Of a stretch of 64,000 nt of DNA, positions 12,676-31,089 are shown piece after piece. Position 1 is the first letter of the stretch. Every line of letters starts with the position of its first letter. A model generated the notes under the pieces. It worked only from the letters and a program-made list of their open reading frames with translations. It ran no database searches and had not been told where the DNA came from. Both the position numbers and the translations under genes were made by a program. This DNA comes from Gadus chalcogrammus (lineage: Eukaryota > Chordata > Actinopteri > Gadiformes > Gadidae): the NCBI RefSeq assembly GCF_026213295.1, contig NC_079421.1:20070925-20134924 (forward strand). The letters run 5' to 3'.

Positions 12676-13989
12676 CGCCTTCCATCTTTACTAGACTTGC
12701 TTCTCATAACCAATCACCTCTATTGACTTATGGAAAGTTTTGCTTTGTGGCTAAAGTGTGATGTGCTCACTCTATTTTTAAACCAAACTTTCCACTCAGG
12801 TTTCAAGAGCGTGAGAGGTGGTAATGACGTGCAGACAACATTTGTTTTTTTCCCCCACATGTATGCAAAAGTTTCTACATGCAGCATAGCGAGATATATT
12901 TACACATTCTCATAAAATGTTGTTCTATCACTTCATATTCTGCCTATATATATTTTATTTTCTGAAACTATAAACTGTTAACCGTAGTTGTATATCTTGA
13001 GAGGCTTTTCTTGGCCCATGTACATCTACTAAGAAACTAAACATATTTAATACTGGAAAATTATGTTTTGAGAAGAATTGTCCTGAGAAAATGCACCAGC
13101 TTCATGAAAAAGTCACTAAAGACCATCGGTGTGGATGAGGACTATGCTCTAAAGGACTTTGCCATCACCAAGCTGATCCATCACAGAACAGTTGCTGAAA
13201 CAACTGCTCTTTTTAAGATGCACCCTCCCTGCTGTCAAGCAGACTTGAAAGCACAGCTACCCTCAGCTCATGTCCCAGGTGGAACCACTCAGAGGTTACC
13301 ACCTGCCATGCCTTGTCACTCCTCAGGGCTGGCACGAAAGCCTTGACAGGAGCCTCCCCCAGTGTGCTGTAACAACATGAAACAGCGTTCCCCCTGCTGT
13401 TGTTGGAGACGTCACATCAAGTAGAGTACGTGCCTCAAGAAGAGAAGAGACTGAACAAACCCCTCCTCAGCATGGGACGCAATCTAAAGCTCAAGGACTT
13501 CAAACATACACAAAACAGTATTCTATACATCTCCAAGTTGCTACAGATCAGTTTGGCTCCCTGATTAATGTTTGTTCATGAAGCTTGTATCTTCAAAACC
13601 ACACAAGAATACCTGTTTCTAAAGGGGGTGGGGCAAGTAGTGCCTTTTGATTCTACTACAGCCTTGTCATTACCACCACTTGGTACAAAGTGACATCACT
13701 GAAGTACAAATATAATCTTGGCCAATCACATCCAGATTCAGAGAACCAATGCATCTTTCAATGAGTGTACCTAATGATTTAATAGTCTTTATTCTAAAAC
13801 ACTATGACAATGTACACTAGATGCTAAGATGACCGATTTCAGTGATCTTGGTCTTTAAATGAGATTGTGCAACTTATGCATGCTGAACCCATCACACTGT
13901 TATTTAAAAAAAAATAATCTTCATTCATCCTAGTGGTAGTAATAGTAATAGAAGTACTATTATATATATAAGCAAATACAAATATGTTT
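12061..13989. other. Intergenic, no recognised gene
   Basis: Contains an interrupted CA repeat (12590-12674). A short + strand frame at 13068-13346 encodes about 92 residues of mixed composition that I do not recognise and that has no clear splice context. The remainder is AT-rich unique-looking sequence. A decayed retrocopy is possible but unsupported. Confidence 0.3.
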
Positions 13990-14300
13990 CAACATTTTTC
14001 TCTGTTCTGCAAGTCAAATATCAGGTTGAGAGGAAATATAGGTCCATTTCATGGTTGGTTTCTGCAGCACCTCAGCAACACATCCTGTTGATACCTGCAA
14101 GCAGGTTATGGTTCAGAGTTTTGGCGGTGTGTCGAAGAAAAAGGCATGACCAGCCACAGCCCTCGCCTCTCAGCTCAACCGCTGCTAAGGGCTTCGCTCT
14201 GTTTTGTTTCCAACACAAAGGAAAGGAAGTCACACTCGATGCTTCGGGCTTGTTGCATTAACTGCAAATCTACACCGGCGGTTATAAAACATGCAGCCTG
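13990..14300 (+). promoter_or_regulatory. Distal upstream module of the NITR gene at 15840
   Basis: A copy of the shared distal block. The ETS-like CATCCTGTT is at 14081-14089 and GTTATAAAAC at 14281-14290. The RUNX-like core is altered (TTGGCGGTG). It lies farther from exon 1 (about 1.5 kb) than in the other units. Confidence 0.4.
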
Positions 14301-15699
14301 AAACAAACAGATGCATCGTCAACAAGGTGGGCTCAAGAGGGGGTCTGGTGATATAGCCTTAGACATGTGAAACACATGGATATGGTTTACTACAATTATA
14401 TAGGTTTACTAAGGCACACTAAAGATTTATCTAATACTATTTTGTATCTCACATTGTTCTGAAATCTTGAAAAAATAAATCAAGATTCTGAACGAGGCTG
14501 TCATAAAATCAATTAATTCTCTCAATTTGCCAAAATCAGACTTCTGTTGGGCGAGGAGTAGAGGATTGTGAGCCGAAAGTCAAAGTTTTGACAGCGGTAT
14601 GGGTCTCGTTGTGAGGGCTCTCATTAAAAATGAAGGTTTCAAAAGTATAGAACATTGTATGCTGCAGGCAGCGTGTCCAGGGTGGACTGTACCAACTGGC
14701 CTGAGTTGATGGCTCAGAGGAGTGGATTCAACCAGAGGAGATAAAGAGGGCCGTTTGCCCTTTTCCTTTTAACACACTTCCTGTGACTTACCAGTATATA
14801 AAAGCATCCATGGTGTAATCAAATGTTGCACGGTTTGGGTCATTGCAGCTTTTCTACAGTCTTTTAATCAGTGTTAATGCATATTTTACCCATCTTGTAA
14901 TGCTCTTACGTGTCGAAATTTGTGATTATTATTATTTATAAACATTGTTATTTATTAGTGTATATTATTAATACTGCTCTCTTTTTGAAGCCAATGAGAT
15001 ATGCGCATTAGCTTTTACATGAATTACATGCACGAAAATGTGCAATACATTCACACTATATATTATAGATAATGTGAAATTATAATCATACAATTCTACA
15101 TCTACAAACATTGCACTATAATATTAAAGACGTCAGATAATACCACTACTCCTAATACTCGTACTTACCTCACTACGACTGCACTTACTAAAACTAATAC
15201 CATCAGGAACGGTCATCTGAACATACATGTGCTCGATACGGCGCGTCACCAACTGTTTCTTTGTACATTGAAAACAATCAAGATGTACAAAGAATGATGT
15301 CATCATTTATGAGTGAAAGTTGGCACTAGTGTTGGTGATCACGAATCGAAGCTCTCTGATTGTTTGTTTGGACACAGCTACTGGATGATACGAATTCAAC
15401 AACTTCATTGATCATGGCAGTGTTAGCCTAGCATCGGGAGACCGTCCGGATAGGTTGGATGCATGATGTGAACATATTTAAAAAGGGAAGAATGGCCTTG
15501 AACCGATTGGCATTATTTAGTTATTACAACTAGATAGAGGTAGATTGATAACAATGATGGAAAACTGAATTTGTAAATGTATTCTTCATATGTTCAGAAA
15601 AACTTTAATGCTCAGGGAACTTTTGAAATAAAGAAAAAATACAAACACGAAATACGAACTACAAATATGAACGACAAATTTGAAGTGCTACAAACATTG
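14301..15699. other. Intergenic upstream of the NITR gene at 15840
   Basis: AT-rich, with no coding region or clear repeat family recognised. It separates the distal module from the proximal promoter and is probably an insertion relative to the more compact units. Confidence 0.3.
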
Positions 15700-15839
15700 G
15701 ATCATTGGCTTGCTTCAGTTTGCGTCTTTAAGTTCCCAGCCAATCACGGTGGATCTATGATTCTGTAAATGTTGGTCTATCCAGTCAAAATCTTTCACTT
15801 CAGAGAGAAGGGGTGCTAGTTCAGCACCAAACCGTGACA
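15700..15839 (+). promoter_or_regulatory. Proximal promoter-like block of the NITR gene at 15840
   Basis: An inverted CCAAT (ATTGG, about 15704) and a direct CCAAT (15740-15744) are followed by CTGTAAAT, a weaker octamer-like site, and the conserved TTTCACTTCAGAGAG stretch. Confidence 0.45.
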
Positions 15840-17786
15840 ATGTTTGCATTATGTTTTGCCATTACAATTCTGAGCACAGCATGTAAGTACTTCTTCCATT
15901 CACTTTAAAATTGCTCTCTTTTACATGAAGTTAAAATTAAAAGAGTGTTTGTTGAAAATAATTATTAGTAAATCTTGTTTGTTTGTTTCTCTTTACTTTT
16001 TAGTGCGTATTCAGACCCAAGAGGTTCCTCGATTGGTCTTTTTGAAAACAGCAAAACCCGGAGATAATGTCACTCTGCATTGTGGTGCTTTGAACGAATC
16101 TATATTTATTTTAAACTGGTTTAAACAATCTCTTGGATTCATTCCCCAAGTGGTTGCTAACAGAGTTTATGAAAAAATGTATTACCCATCCTTGAATTCA
16201 AGGATCACAATAGGAGTGGGAACTGACTTTGATCTTATAATCAAAGATATAAATAAAGAGGATGAAGCAAACTATTTCTGTAACCAAGGAACTCAGTATA
16301 AGAATATTTGGAAAAAAGGCACATTTTTGACCGTCAAAGGTAACATCTGTTTTAACATTTTGCTTGTCTAGGTAATAAGCAAAAATACATTTTATGAAAT
16401 GTGATTAAGCAGCAGTTGATTGATTTGATGATGAATCTTGTTTTTAATCATGCAGATGGCAATGACAAGAGGTTTGTCTCCCAGGCTGTGGTCCAACAGC
16501 CTGTGACTGCATCAGCTCAACTGGGAGACCCTGTGGCTCTCCAGTGCTCTATTACCTCCCAGAGGACGGACCACAGTAACCAGTGCCAAGGGGAACCCAG
16601 TGTGTACTGGTTCAGATCAGGACCATCTCACCCTGCTGCCATTTACATGAATGGGAACAGGACTGGTGAATGTCAGAATAGTTCTGGGCCTCCGTCTGCT
16701 CCACAGAGCTGTGTCTACACTCTCCCCAAGAACAATGTAGACGCCTCTGATGCTGGGACTTACTACTGTGCCCTGGCAGCATGTGGGGCAGTTGTGTTTG
16801 GAAATGGAACCAAGTTGGACATAACAGGTCAGTATATTTTAATCATACTTCCATTATATTATTATTTTTTTTATTATTATTATGATATACTTACTTGATA
16901 TTTATATTAACTGGATTGTCTAACTGAATTAAGATAATAGACAGAAGGAATTCACCTGTTGGGAAATATATAATGCTCGTGCGACAGGTTTGAGATTTTG
17001 ATTAGAAATTACATTCTTAAACCTACACATTATTTTGCAGGTTCCTGACCCATTTTCGATTGTCTGATTCTAGAACACAACTCGTATCTAGTTACCGTGG
17101 GGCTTGGAATTTTGTTGGCTTGCTGTCTGGGTGTGATTATAATCCTCCTTCTGACCAGGAATAAAAAGCAAGTTTGTCAGCATTGCAAAGGTACAGTATA
17201 TTCTCCAGAATGGATTTTGGAGGCCATTGAATTTCACAGAAATCAAGTTTAGGGAAATCTTTGCTTTAATATTTTGACATACATCTACATTTATGTTTTA
17301 ACTGATAACATAATAAAATAAAAGAAAAGGAGACACAAGATAAACAACATGAACTGCGTTATCTGGTAAGAACTAAACAGTGTTCTGTTCTTATCCTCAG
17401 GAACACTGAGCGCCTCCTGCCATCCTGAACGGGACTCAGTGATACAGGAGCCGCAGGTACATATTTCCACCAAGGTTGCACTGTGCAAAGACTTAAAACA
17501 CCTTTGATTGTGCTGAAAATGATCTATGGTCATGTGACCTATTATTGATTAGTGAGTCCATACATTGATCCTGACCTTCCGACCGAACTGTCTCATTGAG
17601 TGGCTTTGAATGAGTCCTCTCAGATAGTTGGTGATAATACACAGTTCTCTGTTGTAGGACGGGGAAACAGACTCCTTGACCTACGCACCGTTGGAGTTCT
17701 CTGGCAGGAAAACCAAAGGAGGGAAGAAGAACAGTGAAAGGACTCAGGAGAGTCTGTATTCTGCTGTGAGAGAAACCTGCCACTGA
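15840..17786 (+). CDS. Novel immune-type receptor (V-I-TM-ITIM), complete
   Basis: A six-exon gene encoding about 350 aa. Exons: 15840-15882, 16004-16339 (V), 16456-16827 (I), 17074-17190 (TM), 17401-17456, 17658-17786. The position equivalent to the first ATG of the paralogues is GTG, so the start is the next in-frame ATG (MFALCFAITILSTA). The V domain (TLHC, NWFKQ, NYFC, KKGTFLTVK) is clearly divergent from its neighbours. The I domain differs from that of the gene at 42756 at about eight of 124 residues by hand count. The membrane segment VGLGILLACCLGVIIILLL is uncharged. Tail motifs LTYAPL and SLYSAV both fit the ITIM consensus. It has the smallest span of the complete genes. Confidence 0.88.
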
Positions 17787-20192
<2,406 letters not shown>

Positions 20193-20329
20193 GATCATTG
20201 GATAGCTTCATGCAGTATCTCTCAGTTCTAGCCAATCACAGTTCACCTTTGGTATGTCAATGTGGGTCTGCAAAGTCAAAATCATTTATTTCAGTGAGTA
20301 CAGCGCAAGTCCAGCACCAAAAAATCGCA
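20193..20329 (+). promoter_or_regulatory. Proximal promoter-like block of the NITR gene at 20330
   Basis: An inverted CCAAT (ATTGG, about 20197) and CCAAT at 20232-20236 are followed by a diverged GTATGTCAATG in place of the octamer-like site and by TTTCAGTGAGT. It most resembles the block before the gene at 31852. Confidence 0.45.
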
Positions 20330-21800
20330 ATGCTAGCAAGATTGTTTGCTATGATACTTCTAAGAGAAGCATGTAAGTAAAATTCCTCTTCATATTAAAT
20401 GAAATAGGCCTTTTTTAAGGGTTGTGACATTCTGAGGTAAAGTTCGGTACGTCGGTTAATTCATTTACAATATTAATCTAACAAAACTAAGTATAATCGT
20501 TTTTTAGACCAGATATTTGAGTTGCTAATTGTTCTTTCTTTTTAGTGCAGATTGAGACGCAAGAGGATCCTCGTTGGATCACTGTGAAAACTGCGGAACT
20601 TGGAAATACTGTTTCTCTAGATTGTGCAGCTTTACCAGACGATAGAGAAAAGCTTTACTGGCATAAGCAATCTCTTGGATGTGTTCCCCAGACAGTCGCT
20701 GCTATAACATATGGAAAAAGGACATTCAATCCACCCTTTCATTTGAGATTCACAGTGGGATTGGACTTTAATTTGACAATCAGAAACGTAACAAAAAGCG
20801 ATGAAGCTAACTATTTCTGTCAACAAGGTGTTTTTAACAGTTGGAACAAGGGCACATTTGTATCTGTGAAAGGTAGGATATATCCCAATGACTGATTAAT
20901 TTCAATTATCCCCCAAAAAAAATGCTCTAGAAACAGTAAAGCTTTAATTAAGTTTCTTATCATGATTGTTGTATTTACCGTACAGATCCCAATGGCCAGA
21001 GGTTTGTCTCCCAGACTGTGGTCCAACAGCCTGTGACTGCATCAGCTCAGCTGGGAGACCCTGTGGCTCTCCAGTGCTCTATTACCTCCCAGAGGACGGA
21101 CCACGGTAACCAGTGCCAAGGGGAACCCAGTGTGTACTGGTTCAGATCAGGACCATCTCACCCTGCTGCCATTTACATGAATGGAAACAGGAGTGGTGAA
21201 TGTCAGAATAGTTCTGGGCCTCCGTCTGCTCCACAGAGCTGTGTCTACACTCTGCCCAAGAACAATGTAGACTCCTCTGATGCTGGGACCTACTACTGTG
21301 CCCTGGCAGCATGTGGGGAAGTTGTGTTTGGAAGTGGAACCACATTGGACATAACAGGTAATTTGTCTTCATACATTCGATTTTTTCGTTACATTATATG
21401 TATTTGTCTAAGAAAATACTGTCGGTTCTGATGGTGCCACATAACTCATTGTTGATTGTTTGATTCTAGAACTCGGCATGACTCAAGTTACCCTGGTGCT
21501 TGGAATACTGTTGGCTTGCTGTCTGGTTGTGATTATAATCCTCTTTCTAACCAGAAATAAAAAGCATGTTTGTGAGCATTGCAAAGGTAAAGTGCATCAT
21601 ACACTAATAATCGTACTGGTGTGACTTGATATAAATTCAGGACAGGTTAGAGATCCCCAACTGTGGATGGATATCACTGTGTACGTAATTGAGTCTGTGT
21701 TGTATTTGTATTTTTACAGAAATCTAGCACGTTGTTGCTAGATTTTTGTTTTGACATGAATGCATACATACATACATACATACATACATACATACATACA

Positions 21801-21853
<53 letters not shown>

Positions 21854-22593
21854 TCTAATGTTTCTTTTTTATGCCTTTTGTGTATCTTTGTACAGTGTTG
21901 AGTGCCGAGAAAGGCGCCTTAAAAAACTATTTATTATTTTGATTATTACGTGTATTCAATTGTGTTTATATATATATATATATATATTGGGTATATTTGA
22001 ACATATAAAATAAAATATTTAAAAGTAGATATCGATATAAATTGTTAAAAAGAAATGGAAGTTAAATTAAACTTCCATTAAGTAAATATTATTTGGTTCT
22101 GATTCCCAGGAACACAGAGTGCCTCCGACCATGTTGATCATGACTCAGTGATTCAGGAACAGGTACTTCTACATTTACTATTCTGTTCAATATGTACACA
22201 TTTTAATTCATCATTATCAAACGAATGATGTCATGATTGAAATATGGAATTGTATTTTAAAAGCAGCATAATATTTTAACGTAAATTGAAGTTTCTAACT
22301 TGACGTTTAGCTACCAGGTAAAATTAACTTTACTAGTTTGTTGTGGTTACAAGCCTACATGTTCCTGGTCGCAGGAGTATTAGCTACCAGTACACCAGTT
22401 GGATTTCACTCTGTACAACTGTGAATCCTCTCAGATGTTTGGTAGTAATACGCTTCTGTTGTAGAACGGGGAAACAGATTCCTTGAACTACGCAGCGTTG
22501 AAGTTCTCTGCCAGGAAAACCAGAGGAATGAAGAAGAACAGTGTAAGGACTGAGGAGAGTGTGTATTCTGCTGTGAGAGAAACTTGCCAATAA
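20330..22593 (+). CDS. Novel immune-type receptor (V-I-TM-ITIM), complete
   Basis: A six-exon gene encoding about 346 aa. Exons: 20330-20372, 20546-20872 (V), 20986-21357 (I), 21470-21586 (TM), 22110-22162, 22465-22593. The signal peptide MLARLFAMILLREA is of a second type shared with the gene at 31852. The V domain (SLDC, YWHKQ, NYFC, KGTFVSVK) has a shorter CDR3-like loop (QQGVFNSW). Its I domain is nearly identical to the others. The membrane segment LVLGILLACCLVVIIILFL is uncharged. Exon 5 is one codon shorter than usual. Tail motifs LNYAAL and SVYSAV both fit the ITIM consensus; the stop is TAA. Its last exon and flank match the truncated gene at the window start. Intron 4 contains a (TACA)n/(TA)n tract. 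Confidence 0.88.
21763..21854. repeat. (TACA)n then (TA)n in intron 4
   Basis: A tetranucleotide tract runs into TA dinucleotides inside intron 4 of the NITR gene. A second short TA run lies near 21969-21988. Confidence 0.95.
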
Positions 22594-23640
<1,047 letters not shown>

Positions 23641-24010
23641 TACAATCTGTCTCCGTTCATCAAACAAACAATCACCATTCAGATTCAGACAATGAACTGC
23701 GATATATTTAGAGTTCATTATTGGCTTCTGAAAAAACCTTAGCATCCCATCCAATTGATACCTACAGTCGGGCCAATCTATGGTTTGAGTTGCGGCGGTG
23801 TGTCGAAAAAAGACAAGACATAGCCAGCCACCCCCTCACCTCTAACTTTGGGACCTCACTCTCTGTTTCCAACCCAGTGGTAAAAAAAAAAAGATACCGT
23901 AGCAAGAAAGATGAAAGAAAGCAACACTAAAAAGCGTTATCTTTCGTTGGCTTTCAACATTAACTGCCACTTTACACTTGCAGTTATGTGGCTTGTATTT
24001 CTTGGAAGTA
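23641..24010 (+). promoter_or_regulatory. Decayed distal upstream module of the NITR gene at 25275
   Basis: Recognisable by TTGGCTTCTG, TTGATACCTACAGTCGG and GTGGTGTGTCG-like phrases. The ETS-like site is mutated (CATCCAATTG), the RUNX-like core reads TGCGGC and the TATA position reads TTATGTGG. The module has therefore lost its recognisable motifs. Confidence 0.4.
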
Positions 24011-24913
24011 GCAAGCCTAATGTATTGCTGAAGTCAATATCACACAAAGTGTCACTCCAAACTGAACTGCAATCAGGTTTACAATCCGAGGATCCCTGTT
24101 AGTAAGGCCTGCCTAATAAAAAAGTAATAAATAAATTGGTTATTATGCTTAAAATCTGTGCAACTAAACCTCACCCAGCATAAACTGAATCCAAATTTCC
24201 TTACATATAGTCAAACTACACAAACAAATGTACGATTGTCAATTTAGCAAAACCACATTCAGAACCTTATGGACAGATGAAAAAGCCAATATAACAAACT
24301 ACAAAGAAAACCTAATCTAAGGGCATTGAATAACCCAGTCATACATATTGTAGAAACAGGACCCCGGTTCTTGACAGGAAATTTCTGCAAATACAGCTCT
24401 CCTGGGTTGTCTATATTACTGTAAGATAGAGGTCAAATGCAGGTACATTTTTCTTCCAAATTATTTTAACTAACAATTTCACTTTACAAAGACATTTTTG
24501 AAAAAACACACAAAAATGTGTACCTTACGATAAAGAAAACGTATTTCATGTTGTTTGATGTGACCTCAAAAACATTGACCCATTGCAAGGCAATGTTTCC
24601 ACATTGCCCCTTGACACCTCTGGCATGGACCCACGAAATATTTTGTGCAGGTAATAACTATTCTCTAACACTGCCCCAACTCTGACCACTTTAAAGCAAG
24701 ACGACTTTGGTTTGCTTTAGCTTTCTGTTCAAACTTAAATACGTTGCACTTTCCACAATGCATTTTTTAATTTTTCCTATGTTTATTTTATTTATCTATT
24801 TTATTATTTCATTGTATTGTATAACAATGTTTTTATGTGAAGCACAAAAAAAGTGCTAAATAAATATAGCTGCCATGCATTGCTTTGCCTATAGGTTTTA
24901 AATACAGAATTTT
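24011..24913. other. Intergenic, no recognised gene
   Basis: AT-rich sequence with no coding region, repeat family or RNA gene recognised. Confidence 0.3.
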
Positions 24914-24969
24914 GTGTGTATGTGTGTCTGTGAGAGTGTTTGTGTGTGTCTTTTTGTGTGTGTGTGCGT

Positions 24970-25013
<44 letters not shown>
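24914..25013. repeat. Interrupted (GT)n tract upstream of a NITR promoter
   Basis: A compound GT-rich tract with TC, TT and GC interruptions. It occupies the same position relative to exon 1 as the GT tracts at 2446, 6390, 37886 and 42532. Confidence 0.9.
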
Positions 25014-25014
<1 letters not shown>

Positions 25015-25147
25015 TGTAAACACATTCATTTTACGTTCAGGGAAACATTGTGCCATCTTTCAATACATTAGAGGTGAAAAGAACGGCATATGTTTTCAGT
25101 TTAGCTGTAAATCGAACATGAACTGCACCTTAAAAAAACTCAAGTTG

Positions 25148-25274
25148 ATCATTGGCTTGCTTCATTCATGTCTCCATGTTCCAGCCAATCACAGTGGATC
25201 TTGGATATGTAAATGTTGGTCTGATGTGAGAATCATTCACTTCACTGATTTCAGTGCTGGTTCAGCATCAAACC
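25148..25274 (+). promoter_or_regulatory. Proximal promoter-like block of the NITR gene at 25275
   Basis: An inverted CCAAT (ATTGGCTTGC at about 25150), CCAAT at 25185-25189 and the octamer-like ATGTAAAT at 25207-25214 are followed by the conserved ATTCACTTCA stretch. It is the most complete version of the block. Confidence 0.5.
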
Positions 25275-27838
<2,564 letters not shown>

Positions 27839-28461
27839 CGCTGAAGTCCATCACCTACATTTGACGTGAAGGCAGCCACAATTATGTTAAGTGGTATAGC
27901 ATGTGCTTGGTGACTTTACAATAATTACAGCAATTTAGGATGGAATAAAGGCGGGAAAGAGAGGACCCCTATTTTACCACACTGTGTCAACTTAATGAGC
28001 CATTTCTAAATATATCCCTTTTTGATAACACAATGTGGGCGTATCCAACCAGCTGGAAGGGTTTGACTGGTGCATTGCATCATCTGGTAGGCTGGAGTTG
28101 ATCTGTCTGTCACACATCTGAGTGAACCCTCCCACTGAGGTCACACATTTAGATATTAAAATGGCTTGTCCACACGACACCTGGTAGAAAGATAGATATA
28201 CTGTACAAAACAAGGCTAACTATGAATGTGGTATTTATTTAAATTTAAAAAAATAAAACCAAAAACTTTACTTCTCTGCTTGCATCTATATACACACAAG
28301 TACAGCATACAGTACACACCTTACTAACCATGTCCATTCCCATGAATGGAGACCACAAAACGGCAGGCATACAATGCATGGAAGCTTCAGTGATAATGAT
28401 CGATAGGGCTCTAATCTGCTGTTCTCAACTCTATCCTTCTCTACCTAATTCCCCTGTCAGT
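27839..28461. other. 3' flank of the NITR unit at 25275
   Basis: Contains the conserved downstream block GATAACACAATGTGGGCGTA and CCAACCAGCTGG (about 28025-28060). This block recurs near 30720, 41045, 45680 and, diverged, 35525 and 50550. It marks the 3' end of each duplication unit. No gene is seen. Confidence 0.55.
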
Positions 28462-29396
28462 CCTTAACAATTTGGAAAACTTCTGCCGACGTACGAAAAC
28501 TTTGGCGAATACGCTGGCATACATCGAATAGGTTATGGGTGTTTTTATATAAGTTGAAGTACGCTGGAGCATCATGGAATACGCTGGCATAAGTCATAGT
28601 ACGTCGCAACCGTAATTTTTTTTGAGCATGCACACAATTTTTAGATGGCCGTGACATATTGTTCATACGCGCCGCATACGTTGTGGGTATGTTAGGCGAT
28701 CGTGCTTACAGGTTACTTGTAAGTTATTAATAAGTCGCATATGTCGAGATACGTTGAGTCCAAGAGGATGGTGTTGTTGCAGATAAAATCACACATGAGC
28801 TGCTCGTCTGCGACATCCAGGCACAACTGCGTCTTCATGCCCCTCCTTGCCTTGGCAAGGAGGGGCAGAGAGGAGATACTCCTCCGCTACTGAGGACACT
28901 GATGGATGGGAGTCATGGGAGCCATCACGGGAACGAGGAGGCGAGGGCGAGGGCGAGGGCGAGGGCGAGGGCGAGGGCGAGGGCGAGGGCGAGGGCATGC
29001 TGTCAGGGGCAGGGGCAACTACTGCGTCTTCTCCAGGGGGTGATGGCGAATGGAGGGTGTAGGCCTGGGTGAGCGTCCACGTCCACGCCTACGGCCACGG
29101 CTAGCCGGGCCCTTGGGAGTATTCTTGATCATGTGGACAGCGCAAGGTCAGGATTTGAACCAGCTTTTATACACTGTTAGCGATACGTGCCGCACGCTAT
29201 GCATACGTTAGACTACCGTTTGGCATAAGTCGTGCACGCTGACAACACACTAGGCGATCATTGTCATACACTGGCATTCGTATGCATACGTTTTCTATGA
29301 CTTATAAGTTACTAATACGTTATGTATTATTCCAGCATATGCCGGCGTTTGTCTATTCTTTCATAAGTTTGGGATAAGTTTTCCGAATCATCAAGG
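28462..29396. mobile_element. Candidate TIR-flanked DNA transposon remnant
   Basis: The left end (CCTTAACAATTTGGAAAACT) and the reverse complement of the right end (CCTTGATGATTCGGAAAACT) agree at most positions, giving imperfect terminal inverted repeats. Both subterminal regions are rich in related TACGCTGGCATA/ATACGTT phrases. The centre holds a GC-rich segment with a GGGCGA hexamer array (28940-28995) and no intact transposase. No convincing target-site duplication could be read, so the class is open. Confidence 0.5.
28940..28995. repeat. (GGGCGA)n hexanucleotide array
   Basis: About nine tandem hexamers within the candidate transposon. They would encode Gly-Glu repeats on + or Pro-Ser repeats on -, but no real gene is supported. 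Confidence 0.9.
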
Positions 29397-29440
29397 TGTG
29401 ACATGGGCAATACTCTACTCTTCTACTCTATGAGGTTCTC

Positions 29441-30028
29441 TCTTAAGAAGAAATCCACAAACACATATACATATATTTTGGTGGTTGCTGTTGATTTGCT
29501 GTCCTGAAACACACACCAATCACATGGTCTGTACCTGGATCTGAACCCTTCAACTGACTAGGAACATGCCAACCTTGTTGGTCTGTGGATCTGTGTGGAG
29601 GACTCCAGAGAGAGAACGGGGAGAACAGAAACAAGACACAAACATGTGCACGCCCTGCAATAAACACCTGACAAGACAGAGACAAGACATCATTCGCTGT
29701 GTAGGAATGGTGGGTATATGTCTCTAAAAATATCTCTCTCTGGTCACCAAACAGAGAGACACCATTCAGATGCAGTCAGTAATAGGAATATATAACCATT
29801 TCATGTTTGGTTTCTGCAGAACCTTAGCAACACATCCTGTTGAGACCGAAGTCAGGTCTATGTATGGTTAAGAGTTGTGGTGGTGTGTCAAAAGCAAAGA
29901 CATGACCAGCGTACGCCCCCGCCTCTCAACTTGCTGCCTTACTCTCCGTTCACAAACCAGTGGTTAAAACACACTATAGGGAGAAAGATTAAAGGAAGAA
30001 GAACCTAAAGCGTTATCTTTCATGGTCT
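29441..30028 (+). promoter_or_regulatory. Distal upstream module of a NITR unit lost in the assembly gap
   Basis: Follows the same order as 1483-2100: GGAACATGCC, GTGGATCTGTGTGGAGGACT, the ETS-like CATCCTGTT near 29833, TGTGGT near 29875 and the GCCCCCGCCTCTCAACTTGC stretch. It stops at the N run just where the TATA segment and gene should follow. Confidence 0.6.
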
Positions 30029-30128
30029 NNNNNNNNNNNNNNNNNNNNNNNNNNNNNNNNNNNNNNNNNNNNNNNNNNNNNNNNNNNNNNNNNNNNNNNN
30101 NNNNNNNNNNNNNNNNNNNNNNNNNNNN
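30029..30128. other. Assembly gap (100 N)
   Basis: Exactly 100 N characters, the conventional placeholder for a gap of unknown size. The left flank is the 5' part of a NITR unit and the right flank is the 3' flank of a NITR unit, so the gap probably hides a complete gene of a few kb. Confidence 0.98.
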
Positions 30129-31089
30129 ATGTAATGTAAACTGATATTAGTTGGAATGGACAAAGAAATCTTCCTGTTATGAGCTCCATGGAAAAGTACT
30201 GGGAAAATAATTGCTAATAATGTTATAAAAATAACGCTTTGAAATGTTCATTGTTTTTCATTTAAAGTCAAGGCTGCCACAATTATGTTAAGTGATACAG
30301 CATGAGATTGGTGACAATTTACAATAACTACAACAATCTAGGATGTAATAAAGGCAGGAAAGAGAGGACCCCTATTTTAATAGCCTGGCTATTGCCAGAC
30401 CAAGCTTGATCGTAGATTGCACGTTGGTCTGGGGAAGCTGTCATTTTCTTCAGAACAAAAGGCGTGATCACTGGGCCTAATTCAAATGACTCTGTACGCA
30501 ATTGGCTGCTTGAAGTCGCTTCCCTGTCATCATTGTGTTAGCCCAGCCAATAGCACGCCAGGGGGAGAAGCCAGCTTGGTGGTTGGCTCCCGCAAAAACG
30601 TATCGCAACTAGAAAGAAATGTATTGCTCTTCTCCAGACCCTTCTGCAGGGCGAACTCAAATCGCCCAGCAGAATGGGCGGGGCGACTTGATGAGCCATT
30701 TCAAAATATATCCCTTGTTGATAACACAATGTGGGCGTATCCAACCAGCTGGAAGGGTTTGACTGGTGGACGGCATCAACTGGTAGGCTAGAGTTGGATT
30801 TTCATATATCTTAACTGACAGCTCAAACTCATGTCAAAAGTATTTTTGGCTACTGACATGTAAATATAATTATTTAATTATATAACACATTAAAAAAAAG
30901 GTTTCAAAAGTATTTTCCCTCCCAAATTTTTTGTTATAGTTGTTTATAGTACTAGTAGGCTATAGTCTACTTATTCATAAATATATGTTTTGATCCAACT
31001 CCACCTACAGGAAATTCTGATACATGTCATTAGCGATCTGGTAAGAGGTCGGCCATCTTAAATATTCAAGAATGCCGACAGGGAGAATG
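30129..31089. other. 3' flank of the gap unit, with a MITE-like insertion
   Basis: Matches the flank near 45326-45760 (GTAATGTAAACTGATATTAG, then CACAATGTGGGCGTATCC). Relative to that copy, about 300 bp are inserted at about 30381-30685, beginning AGCCTGGCTATTGCCAGACC and containing GGTCTGG/CCAGACC inverted motifs, as in a short DNA transposon. No gene is seen. Confidence 0.5.

Noticed and set aside
13068..13346. 92-residue open frame as a gene
   Set aside because: No recognisable domain, no splice sites or partner exons; kept only as an unresolved stretch.
28789..29062. Pro-Ser or Gly-Glu repeat protein
   Set aside because: Produced by the GGGCGA hexamer array inside a transposon remnant; no conserved domain.
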